DNA of 8,627 nucleotides from 13-1-40CM-70-15 sp964641215 (GTDB lineage Bacteria; Gemmatimonadota; Gemmatimonadetes; Gemmatimonadales; GWC2-71-9), in NCBI GenBank assembly GCA_964641215.1, contig CAZXKD010000124.1, forward strand, positions 1-8,627, given 5' to 3'. Shown here one piece after another: positions 1 through 6,146 of this stretch. Position 1 is the first letter of the stretch, and every line of letters starts with the position of its first letter. The notes beneath the pieces are model-generated. The model was not told the DNA's origin. It did not search any database and worked only from the letters and a program-made list of their open reading frames with translations. A program made the translations under genes and the position numbers.

Positions 1-1
1 G

Positions 2-604
2 CTCGCGTCGCGCCGCTTCGGGCCGTACACGATCCAGGCGGCGATCGCGGCGGTGCACGCGGGCGCGCCGGAGCCTGCCGCGACCGACTGGGCCGAGATC
101 GTCGGGCTCTACGACGTGCTCCTGCGCGTGGATCCGTCGCCCGTGATCGAGTTGAACCGCGCGGTGGCGGTGGCGATGCGCTACGGCCCCCAGGCCGGCG
201 TCGAGCTGATCGACGCTATCCTCGCGCGCGGCGCGCTCTCCGACTATCACTTGGCGCATTTGGCCCGGGCCGACCTCTGCCGGCGCCTGGGGTGGACGGC
301 GGAGGCGCGAACGTCCTACCGGCGGGGGCTCGAGCTGACGCCGCAGGAGGCGGAGCGGCGGTTGCCTGAGCGGGGGCTTGCTCCACTGAGGGAAGGGGGA
401 GTGGCGGGGCAGGCTGCTCGCCGGGCCGCAGAGCGCAGGCGTCGGCTTGGGGGGGCCGGCGAAAACAAAGGACAGGGGAGGGGGAACCCGCAGGCCGAAC
501 CCGGGCCTGGACCTATCTCGCCGCCGGCGCAGTGCCGCCCATCGCCCTGGCGCTGTGGCAGCTGGCGACGGGCACCGGCTTCATGGAAGCGAGCGGCGCC
601 ATGA
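2..604 (+). CDS. ECF sigma factor (ECF42-like), C-terminal part
   Basis: This is the C-terminal domain of an ECF-family RNA polymerase sigma factor of the ECF42 type, with the TPR-like DUF6596 extension. The N-terminal sigma-2 and sigma-4 regions lie before the window. The frame is open from base 2 and shows family hallmarks in order: FGPYTIQAAIAAVHA, DWAEIVGLYDVLL, SPVIELNRAVAVAM, DYHLAHLARADLCRRLG and a closing EARTSYRRGLELT...EAERRLPERGL. Such factors normally end soon after the EAERR.L.RRL segment, here about base 395. This frame instead runs to a TGA at 602-604 and adds roughly 70 Arg/Gly/Pro-rich residues, the last of which lie out of frame over the O-antigen ligase coding sequence. I judge that tail not to be real; the gene has probably lost its own stop at a junction. 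In known ECF42 systems the extension influences sigma activity, often next to DGPF/YCII proteins, none of which is visible here. Family identity is fairly sure; the true end is unknown. Confidence 0.8.
   Translation, partial: LASRRFGPYTIQAAIAAVHAGAPEPAATDWAEIVGLYDVLLRVDPSPVIELNRAVAVAMRYGPQAGVELIDAILARGALSDYHLAHLARADLCRRLGWTAEARTSYRRGLELTPQEAERRLPERGLAPLREGGVAGQAARRAAERRRRLGGAGENKGQGRGNPQAEPGPGPISPPAQCRPSPWRCGSWRRAPASWKRAAP
391..495. other. Junction between sigma-factor end and ligase interior
   Basis: This G-rich stretch has no recognisable protein family in any frame. On its left, frame 2 encodes the end of an ECF sigma factor. On its right, frame 1 abruptly becomes recognisable as the middle of an O-antigen ligase from about base 496 (RTRAWTYLAAGAVPP). 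No start codon (ATG, GTG or TTG) occurs in frame 1 between the TGA at 367-369 and the GTG at 532. There is no stop for the sigma factor in its own frame and no visible ligase promoter or ribosome binding site. It includes a 7-G run at 449-455. It is either a genomic deletion or rearrangement scar or an assembly join. Confidence 0.5.
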
Positions 605-1500
605 GGATCCAAGGCACATTTTCGCACGCCAATTCGCTGGCGCAGTTCCTCGCCTCGCTAATCCTGGTCGCGGTCGCGGGTGTGCCCCGCGGCCGGGATC
701 GGGGATGGCGTCTGGCGGCCGCTCTCGGCCTCTCCCTCCTGCTGGCGCTGACCTACAGCCGGACAGGGGTGCTGGTGCTGGCCACTGGCCTCGTGGCCTT
801 GATCGCCTTACAGCTGCGGGCGGCGGTGGGGGAGGGGGGGGGCTTGTCGGGAGGCAAGCGCGCCCTGGTGCGCGGCGCGCTCGTCCTGGCGGTGTTTATG
901 CTGCTCGGCTGGCTGGTCGCCGGCGGCGTCATTCGGGAGCGGTTCGCCGACATCTCCTTCTCTAGCGCGGCGTGGCAGGGCGCGGCGGCCGGCGTCTCGG
1001 AGAACTCCTTCACCTGGCGGCTCATTAACTGGCGCGGCCTCATCGAGCTGGGCATGGCGCACCCCTGGACGGGACACGGGGCGATGATGACGACCCACCT
1101 GAATCCCCTGTACAACCAGTACAACGGCGTGCCGTTCAACGCGCACAACGATTTCGTGCGGTTCTTCTTCGAAGGAGGCGTACTCGGGCTGATCTGCTAC
1201 GTCGTGTACGGTGCCCTGCTGTGCCGGTGGGCGATTCGCAGGGCGAGCCAGCCTGGTCAGCGCCCGGAGGGCTTCGGCGTTGCCGCGGCGCTGGCGGCGA
1301 TGATCTTTCTCACCGGCGGCACCACCGAGGTGTCGCTGCACACCGCCAACCAGTACACCTTGTACTCGCTGCTTGCCCTGGTCATCCTGCCAGCGCCAGG
1401 CGGATCAGCGCCACTGCCGCGCCGATCACCAGGCCGACCAGCACGCCGGAGCGGGGCCGGGGTCGATCCGGCTGCGCCGGGAGGTGAGGAGGATCGATGA
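532..1500 (+). CDS. O-antigen ligase / Wzy_C family membrane protein, N-terminally truncated
   Basis: Members of the O-antigen ligase/polymerase family are inner-membrane proteins of about 400-480 residues that polymerise or transfer lipid-linked glycans in the periplasm. Only the second half is present. Family signatures (numbered from the GTG at 532) are GTFSHANSLAQFL at 28-40, LALTYSRTGVLVLATG at 71-86 with the family Arg at 77, ENSFTWRLINW at 157-167, HPWTGHG at 177-183, and the periplasmic-loop motif AHNDFVRFFFEGGVLGL at 204-220 with His205 and Glu214. Membrane helices follow up to YSLLALVIL at 278-286. Homology already starts about 12 codons before the GTG, without a start codon, so the N-terminal helices are missing and the GTG is only the first formal start. 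The last 36 residues are Pro/Arg/Gly-rich and lie antisense to the wzz C-terminus, so they are doubtful. A 9-G run at 834-842 lies in frame. It may be a pseudogene or an assembly fragment. Family call is firm; ligase versus polymerase cannot be decided. Confidence 0.82.
   Translation: MPPIALALWQLATGTGFMEASGAMRIQGTFSHANSLAQFLASLILVAVAGVPRGRDRGWRLAAALGLSLLLALTYSRTGVLVLATGLVALIALQLRAAVGEGGGLSGGKRALVRGALVLAVFMLLGWLVAGGVIRERFADISFSSAAWQGAAAGVSENSFTWRLINWRGLIELGMAHPWTGHGAMMTTHLNPLYNQYNGVPFNAHNDFVRFFFEGGVLGLICYVVYGALLCRWAIRRASQPGQRPEGFGVAAALAAMIFLTGGTTEVSLHTANQYTLYSLLALVILPAPGGSAPLPRRSPGRPARRSGAGVDPAAPGGEEDR
834..842 (+). repeat. Poly-G tract (9 G) in the ligase gene
   Basis: This uninterrupted run of nine G encodes part of E-G-G-G-L in a loop between two membrane helices of the ligase. 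The frame matches the family on both sides, so the present length is the in-frame one. A change of one base would truncate the product. Confidence 0.85.
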
Positions 1501-2212
1501 CTCCGATCGTCGGTGCTTCGCGCGCCTCCTGCGCCACGGCCAGCTCCTCGGCCACTCGCAGTTGCACGTAGACCTGCCGCGCCAGGTCCGCCGCCTGCCT
1601 GAGCCGAGCCTGCTCCCCCTCCGTCCTCCGCCCGGCCGCCTGGAGGGCTCGCTCAGCAGCCTGCAGCTCGTCACGGGCATGCGCAGTACGTTCGCCGATC
1701 GAGGCCCGCACTTGGTCGGTGCGCGTCTGTCGTTCGGCTGCATTGACGGCCGTGAGTACCGCCAGCGTGGTCTCCGCCAGGGCTCGGGCCAGCTGCGGCG
1801 TCCGGGCGTCCACCGTGAAGCTGACCACAGCCGTCCGATAGTTCACGCTCACCTTGATCGCCCGGCGCAGCTGCTCCACGCTGACGTGAGCCTCGGTGGG
1901 CAAGGCGGCTCGCGCGACCTGTCGCAGCACGGTATCCGAGGTGAGCAGATCGGCGACGAACTGCGCGTTGGCCTGCGCTCCCGGACCCGCCGGCGCATTG
2001 CCGCCCCGCGTGTCGCGTAAGGACTGCGCGCGGAGGACGGCCCCGGAGCGATACACGCTGCGGCGCAGCAGGGCACTGGCTCCCCCCGCGATGCCGCTGA
2101 TCAGCGTGAGAAGCGCGAAGCTCCTCCAGTGCGCCCGAGCCCGCGAGAGCAGCTGGATTGTGTCCGCGTACCAGGCGGTGGGCGTGCGGGAAGGGGGGGG
2201 AGGGGATGTCAT
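1382..2212 (-). CDS. wzz: Wzz-type polysaccharide chain-length determinant
   Basis: This is a polysaccharide co-polymerase that sets chain length in Wzy-dependent O-antigen or capsule synthesis and sits in the inner membrane with a periplasmic coiled domain. The 276 residues begin at the ATG at 2212 (MTSPPPP). A TTG at 2251 would add 13 unconvincing residues. Transmembrane helix 1 is about residues 32-49 (FALLTLISGIAGGASALL). The periplasmic part follows: a Wzz-like segment around RRAIKVSVNYRTAVVSFTV, then a long Ala/Arg/Glu/Gln-rich predicted coiled coil (QVRASIGERTAHARDELQ onward). A proline-rich segment (PPHLPAQPDRPRP) precedes helix 2 (GVLVGLVIGAAVALI) at the C-terminus, the classical Wzz topology. 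No Walker A kinase domain is present. It converges with the ligase (119 bp overlap) and diverges from the flippase. No clear Shine-Dalgarno is visible. Codons 4-7 are a run of eight C on the coding strand, a potential slippage site near the start. Confidence 0.8.
   Translation of the reverse strand: MTSPPPPSRTPTAWYADTIQLLSRARAHWRSFALLTLISGIAGGASALLRRSVYRSGAVLRAQSLRDTRGGNAPAGPGAQANAQFVADLLTSDTVLRQVARAALPTEAHVSVEQLRRAIKVSVNYRTAVVSFTVDARTPQLARALAETTLAVLTAVNAAERQTRTDQVRASIGERTAHARDELQAAERALQAAGRRTEGEQARLRQAADLARQVYVQLRVAEELAVAQEAREAPTIGVIDPPHLPAQPDRPRPRSGVLVGLVIGAAVALIRLALAG
2193..2200 (+). repeat. Poly-G tract (8 G; poly-C in wzz codons 4-7)
   Basis: Eight consecutive G on the plus strand read as C8 on the wzz coding strand and encode prolines at residues 4-7. 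With a further four G after one A, the region is highly slippage-prone, and its position just after the start codon would make a length change a null switch. Confidence 0.85.
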
Positions 2213-2304
2213 GGCGAGCCACAATCTGGACTGGCCCGGGGCGTGACGCAAACCCCGTTAGGCGCGCTAGCTTCCATGAACGACCCGACGACAGCGAAGG
2301 AGCA
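2213..2304. promoter_or_regulatory. Divergent intergenic region between wzz and the flippase gene
   Basis: These 92 bp lie between the divergent starts of wzz (-) and the flippase (+), so promoters for both directions would be expected here or just inside the coding sequences. I cannot point to convincing -35/-10 boxes. The stretch contains an ATG at 2276 opening a 10-codon frame and an AAGGAG at 2297-2302 close to the GTG at 2305. The assignment rests on gene orientation alone. Confidence 0.35.
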
Positions 2305-2308
2305 GTGA
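2276..2308 (+). other. Possible 10-residue leader ORF ending at the flippase start (or its displaced N-terminus)
   Basis: The frame ATG...TGA encodes MNDPTTAKEQ. Its TGA (2306-2308) overlaps the flippase GTG (2305-2307) as GTGA. One reading is a translationally coupled leader peptide. The other is that the flippase starts at this ATG and a single G is missing before 2305, because MNDPTTAKEQ followed by VRKGQIASN would make a natural N-terminus. Sequence alone does not decide. Confidence 0.3.
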
Positions 2309-3817
2309 GGAAAGGTCAAATTGCCAGCAACGCGAAGTTGGCAGCCCTCCAGATCGTGGCGTCGGCGGGGGTGCTTTTCTTCCTGTACCGATTCCTCGTT
2401 CGCGCCATCGGCATCGAGGCGGTCGGCATCTGGTCCGTCGTGCTGGCGACGACATCGGTGGGACGCCTTGCCGACTTCGGCGTCGCCGGCGGTATCACGC
2501 GCTTCGTGGCCCGGGCGCTGGGTCAGGGCCTGACCGAAAAGGCGGCCGAGTATGCGCAGACGGCCATCATCACCGCCGCGGTAGTATTCTGCGCCCTCGG
2601 CCTCATCGCGTATCCGATCCTGCACCGCGTCCTGGGCCTCATCATTCCACTCAGAAGTCTCGGCATCGCGACCGCGTTGTTGCCGTACGCGTTAGTGTCG
2701 TTCTGGCTCGCCAACGTGGGTGCGGTCGTCCAGGGGGCCCTCGACGGCACCCATCGGATCGATCTGCGCAGCCGGGTCGTCGTGCTCGCCTCACTCGTCT
2801 ACTTCGTGAGCGCGGTCATTCTCGTGCAGCGCCAGGCGCTCATGGGACTCGCCCTCGCCCAGGTCCTCCAGGGGGCCCTGGTGCTGGTCAGCTCGTGGAT
2901 CGTCCTGAGGCGATGCCTGCCCACCCTCCCTCTGTTGCCGGTTGTGTGGCGGTCCGCGGCGTTCAAGGAGGTCATTGCCTTCGGCGCCCAGCTGCAGCTG
3001 ATCAGTATCACGATTCTGCTGGCGGAGCCCACGACGAAAGCCCTGCTGGCGCGATTCGGGGGCCTCAGCTCGGCCGGGTACTTCGAGATGGCCACGCGGA
3101 TGGTGCAGCAGGTGCGGGCGCTACTCATCAACACCAATCAGGTCCTCGTTCCCGCCTTTGCCGATCTGCAGGAGCGCGGCAGAGACCTCGTCATCCAGCT
3201 GTACCGCGATTCCTTCCGGGTTGTCTCCTACCTCGCCGTGCCGTTGTTGGGGGGCCTCGTGGCCCTCATTCCGCTGATCTCGGAGTGGTGGATAGGCCAC
3301 TACGAGGCCACTTTCGTCCTGTTTGGCACGCTCCTTGCCCTGGGTTGGTTCGTAAACATCCTATGCGCACCGGCCTATTTCCTCGGCGTCGGCACCGGCC
3401 ACATGCGCTGGAACGTGCTCGGCAACGTGGCGACCGGGGCGTTGAACGTCATCGGTGGGATCACGCTCGGACTCCTGTATGGCGGGACCGGGGTCGTGGT
3501 CGCGGCGGTGGTGGCGTTGAGTGCCGGCAGCCTGATCATTCTGGTGATGTACCATCTGGAGCAGGGTCAGGGGGGGGGGGGGGCTACGCGACCTGGTGCC
3601 CCGGGAGAGTTTGCCCCTGGTCTTGGTGTGTCTGGCCGCCGTCGTCGCCGGGGGCCCCCCGTACCACTTCCTGCCTCCCCACCAGAGCCTCGTGGCAACG
3701 ACGGTGCTGATCGTGGGGGTGCTGGTCCCGACACTCGGCTACGCTGCGTGGAAGCACCCGCTGCGTCCCCGCTTGATGGCGTGGGCTTGGAACGCCGGCA
3801 CGCGTACGCCGACATGA
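2305..3817 (+). CDS. wzx: Wzx-like polysaccharide flippase, frameshifted at a G14 tract
   Basis: This is a polytopic inner-membrane protein of the MOP/polysaccharide transporter family, which flips lipid-linked repeat units to the periplasm. From the GTG at 2305 the N-terminal NAKLAALQIVASAGVLFFLY leads into about a dozen hydrophobic helices. The family-like segment SVGRLADFGVAGGITRFVA is at 51-69 and GYFEMATRMVQQVRALL at 258-274. The frame is intact to Gln422, where a run of 14 G (3570-3583) shifts it. As written, translation then runs into Arg/Gly/Pro-rich residues and continues in frame into the downstream methyltransferase. Removing one G gives LRDLVPRESLPLVLV and two more membrane helices, ending at TGA 3815-3817 for a total of 503 residues, normal for Wzx. 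That stop overlaps the next start as ATGA, which strongly supports the corrected reading. AAGGAG at 2297-2302 is only 2 nt from the GTG, so the exact start is uncertain. The damage is a sequencing indel or a genuine phase-variable OFF state. Confidence 0.82.
3570..3583 (+). repeat. Poly-G tract (14 G) causing a frameshift in wzx
   Basis: This is the longest homopolymer in the window. Thirteen G (or 10 or 16) would place the upstream flippase frame in register with the downstream frame 3584-3817, which encodes membrane helices and a well-placed stop. Fourteen G puts the flippase into the wrong frame. Confidence 0.92.
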
Positions 3818-4698
3818 GCGAGAACGAACGTTTGCGCCGCCTCTTGGGCCGGCAACGCCGCGCGGGGAGCAGCCGCCTGCACCGCCTGCTGGTCAGTCCT
3901 TGGAGAATGGTCTATCCCAAAGTGCTGCGGCGGCTCGGCGCGAGGAGGCCGACGCTGGCGCGCACGTTCTGGGGCGGAACGATGGAAGTCGTGCTGCCGG
4001 AATCGATCTCGACGCGGATATGGCAGTACGGGTTCTTCGAGGCGGACGTGTGCCGCTTCCTCCTCGCCGTGCTGGAGCCTGGGATGGTGTTCGTGGACAT
4101 CGGCGCGCACTTCGGCTTCTTCACCTTGCTCGGCAGCGACGTGGTGGGGCCCACGGGCCGAGTCGTCGCGGTGGAGCCCATGCCCCAGGCCTTCACGTTG
4201 CTGACCAGAAACATCTCCGCTCACGCGAGTGCCGGGAATACGCGTGCCCTCAGATGCGCGGCGTTCAGCGCCGACACCACGCTCGAGTTTCACGCGTTCG
4301 GCGAGGCAGGGGGGGGACTGAGCTCGGCCTTCCCCGCGCGCAGCGAGACTGGGTTGGCCGATGCCATCGACACCGTGACCGTGCAAGCTCGCACCTGCGA
4401 CGCGCTGGTCTCCGAGGTGGGACTGGACCGCGTCGACGTCGTGAAGATCGACGCCGAATCCTCGGAGATGCACGTGCTGCAAGGCATGGAAGGACTGCTC
4501 GCGCGCGGCTCGCCCAAGATCATCCTGGAGGTGGGTGACTTCGATCTGCCCGGCGTAGCCAGCTCCGGCGAGCTGGTGCGCTGGCTCCTGGCACGCGGCT
4601 ACAGGGCGTATGAGCAGAGCGACGCCGGCCCGGTTCGGCATGTGCCGCGCGCGCGCTACGACTCCACCAATCTGCTGTTCGCGAGAGACGGGCCGTGA
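3814..4698 (+). CDS. FkbM-family SAM-dependent methyltransferase
   Basis: FkbM-family enzymes transfer a methyl group from S-adenosylmethionine, usually to a hydroxyl; in polysaccharide loci they probably O-methylate sugars. The 294 residues start at the ATG at 3814, which overlaps the flippase TGA (ATGA), so the two genes are probably translationally coupled. A basic N-terminal tail (1-45) precedes the Rossmann domain. SAM-binding motif I is VFVDIGAHFGFFTLL at 92-106 and the acidic residue after strand 2 is in VVAVEPMP at 117-124 (Glu121). The family motif VDVVKIDAESSEMHVLQG at 207-224 corresponds to the usual KIDVEG.E..VL.G. The end is RYDSTNLLFARDGP. Length suits the family. A run of eight G (4309-4316) lies in frame within E-A-G-G-G-L. 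Its frame matches that of the upstream flippase, so an unedited reading gives a false flippase-methyltransferase fusion. Family is firm; the substrate is unknown. Confidence 0.9.
   Translation: MSENERLRRLLGRQRRAGSSRLHRLLVSPWRMVYPKVLRRLGARRPTLARTFWGGTMEVVLPESISTRIWQYGFFEADVCRFLLAVLEPGMVFVDIGAHFGFFTLLGSDVVGPTGRVVAVEPMPQAFTLLTRNISAHASAGNTRALRCAAFSADTTLEFHAFGEAGGGLSSAFPARSETGLADAIDTVTVQARTCDALVSEVGLDRVDVVKIDAESSEMHVLQGMEGLLARGSPKIILEVGDFDLPGVASSGELVRWLLARGYRAYEQSDAGPVRHVPRARYDSTNLLFARDGP
4309..4316 (+). repeat. Poly-G tract (8 G) in the FkbM gene
   Basis: Eight consecutive G encode Gly-Gly-Gly in the middle of the methyltransferase domain (residues 166-168). The frame is intact across it at the present length. 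Confidence 0.85.
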
Positions 4699-4725
4699 AA
4701 GGAGTTACTAGCGGGCTCGCCAGTG
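4698..4725 (+). promoter_or_regulatory. Distant Shine-Dalgarno and small hairpin before the deacetylase start
   Basis: AAAGGAG at 4698-4704 is the only good ribosome binding site near the GTG at 4723, but it is 18 nt away. The spacer holds an imperfect inverted repeat, ACTAGCG (4707-4713), GGCT loop, CGCCAGT (4718-4724), with one mismatch. Folding would bring the site near the start but also pair the first bases of the start codon, so it could either help or limit initiation. This is an inference from sequence only. Confidence 0.3.
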
Positions 4726-6027
4726 GCGACGTACCTTAACCGCAGACCTTCTGCCGTCGAGGCTTCCATCGCGCCCAGGAAGCTTGGTCTTATTGTGCTC
4801 GGCATCGCCGCGTGCAGCGGCGACGCGGCGCTCGCGCCACCCTCCCCTCGCACTCCCCGCACCCCCTCATCCTATTTCCCGCTTCCGACCGCCGCCTCGA
4901 TCGCCGCCTACGACGCGGTGCGCGCTTGGACCGTCATTCTGCGGGACGCGGATGGCCGAACCTGGATCGCACAGACGGGTGCTGCCGCGCAACCCTGGGC
5001 GGGGGCGACCCGGACGTGGACGGCATCGCTGTGGGCGCGACTCGATTCGGCGCCTGTGGCCCGGGATCTCGCCCTGCACACCGAGATGCTGACTCACTTC
5101 GACCAGGCTGGCGCCTCAGGCCGGGTCGTGGCCGTCCTGCGCTGGGTGCTCGAGAACCAGGGAACGGTGCTGGCGTCCGGAGACGAGGGGGGAGCCCTGC
5201 GGGAAGACCGGCCCTATGGCGTGCTGCGCGCGCGCGGGCGGGCGACCGGCCTCGCCCAGTTGGGGGGCGGGCGACTCTGGTTCGACGCGATCAGCGACAC
5301 GCCGATGCCCGCGGAACCGGTGGACGATGGCCCGCTGGCCGTTCACGTCGTCGTCCGTACGCCGGCGGTCGTGAGCCTGCGGCTCGATGACTGCAATGCC
5401 GCGGATGCGGAGGCGTTCCGCGTCATGCACGCCCTGGGGCTCGTGGCGGAGATGGCCATCCCGACGCGGCGCCTCGATCGGCCCGGGCACTGCACCCAGT
5501 CCCTGCTCGCGGCGATGGTGGCGGACGGGAACACGGTCGAATCTCACTCGCGGCTGCACGGCTCGGCTCCGCCCAACTTCGGAGATTTCTATCTCGACGT
5601 CGTCGGGTCGGCGCAGGACCTGAGGGGACGGGGGTTCGATCCGCACGTCTTCATTCAGCCGGGGACGTGGCGGCACGGGCCCACGCTGCTGGACACCCGC
5701 GCGAAGTTGCAGAGTCCCTACTACGCGCTGCTGCGCCGCCTGTATGTCTCGACCGAGGCGTACGCCTGGCCGGCGGCGATGCGCATCCCTGTGCCCGGGC
5801 GGGAGGGACCGAACCACTGGCCGCTCAAGGTATTCACGCCGCAGACGCTCGAGACGCGACTGCGCATGGCCGCCGCCGACAGCCTGTGGATCACTTTCAT
5901 GTGGCACTCCTGGGACATGCCGCTGGACCAGGTCGAGGCGCGGCTGCAGGTGATCGCGGCGCTGCGCGACAGCGGGCTGGTGACGGTGCTGCCGTACTAC
6001 CCGGCGCTGCGGGCGGTGCGGGAGTAG
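4723..6027 (+). CDS. Polysaccharide deacetylase-like (CE4/NodB) lipoprotein
   Basis: This is a probable exported, lipid-anchored carbohydrate esterase that removes acetyl groups from glycans. The 434-residue product has a basic N-terminus, a hydrophobic stretch (LGLIVLGIAA, 21-30) and a lipobox IAAC with Cys31, then a Pro-rich linker. Residues about 55-212 form a domain I do not recognise, with WTVILRDADGRTWIAQTG near its start. The CE4-like part begins at VVSLRLDDCNA (217-226; Asp222-Asp223 equivalent to the metal-binding motif 1). It continues with ESHSRLHGS (273-281; His275 and His279, the H-S/T-x-x-H zinc motif), VFIQPGTW (309-316, in place of motif 3, lacking its usual Arg) and TFMWHSWD (391-398; His395 as possible motif 5 His). 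It follows fkbM by 24 bp, probably in the same transcription unit, so its substrate may be the polymer made by the upstream genes. It is immediately followed by a heptamer hairpin. Fold is likely; activity and substrate are inferred. Confidence 0.75.
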   Translation: MATYLNRRPSAVEASIAPRKLGLIVLGIAACSGDAALAPPSPRTPRTPSSYFPLPTAASIAAYDAVRAWTVILRDADGRTWIAQTGAAAQPWAGATRTWTASLWARLDSAPVARDLALHTEMLTHFDQAGASGRVVAVLRWVLENQGTVLASGDEGGALREDRPYGVLRARGRATGLAQLGGGRLWFDAISDTPMPAEPVDDGPLAVHVVVRTPAVVSLRLDDCNAADAEAFRVMHALGLVAEMAIPTRRLDRPGHCTQSLLAAMVADGNTVESHSRLHGSAPPNFGDFYLDVVGSAQDLRGRGFDPHVFIQPGTWRHGPTLLDTRAKLQSPYYALLRRLYVSTEAYAWPAAMRIPVPGREGPNHWPLKVFTPQTLETRLRMAAADSLWITFMWHSWDMPLDQVEARLQVIAALRDSGLVTVLPYYPALRAVRE

Positions 6028-6094
6028 GGAGCAGGGAGCACGGAGCACGGAGCAGTTCACTCCGCGGAATGAACTGCTCCCTGCTCCCTGCTCC
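6027..6094. repeat. Heptamer-built inverted repeat, copy 1 (possible terminator)
   Basis: The left side is four tandem heptamers, GGGAGCA GGGAGCA then CGGAGCA twice, followed by GTTCA. The right side is TGAACTGCTCC, CTGCTCC, CTGCTCC. Arms 6035-6059 and 6070-6094 are complementary at 23 of 25 positions around a 10-nt loop that contains the palindrome TCCGCGGA. The first G belongs to the TAG stop of the deacetylase gene. There is no T tract, so it is not a textbook intrinsic terminator, but such a strong hairpin could stop transcription or protect the 3' end. It is related to the copy at 7337-7397. Confidence 0.85.
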
Positions 6095-6146
6095 TTGTGA
6101 CTGGCATCACCCCATCCGGCCTCGCCGCTGCCACTATCATTACCGC

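Noticed and set aside
447..965. 172-codon plus-strand frame across the junction and ligase
   Set aside because: Arg/Gly/Pro-rich out-of-frame reading over ligase motifs; no recognisable similarity and no ribosome binding site.
1373..2020. 215-codon plus-strand frame antisense to wzz
   Set aside because: Low-complexity Arg/Leu/Gln-rich product with no motif; the minus strand has Wzz topology with two terminal membrane helices.
3739..4641. 300-codon minus-strand open frame antisense to the FkbM gene
   Set aside because: It is a shadow frame in GC-rich DNA: rich in His, Arg, Gln and Gly with no family motif, while the plus strand has clear methyltransferase motifs.
2158..4698. A single 846-residue flippase-methyltransferase fusion protein
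   Set aside because: The open frame is continuous only because of the 14-G run. The linker is Arg/Gly/Pro-rich, while the alternative frame over the same bases encodes membrane helices and stops in an ATGA overlap with the methyltransferase start.
5667..6146. Long N-terminal extension of the sugar dehydrogenase frame
   Set aside because: It overlaps the deacetylase out of frame and then translates the heptamer hairpin (GSREHGARSSSLRG). The signal peptide begins at the ATG at 6147.
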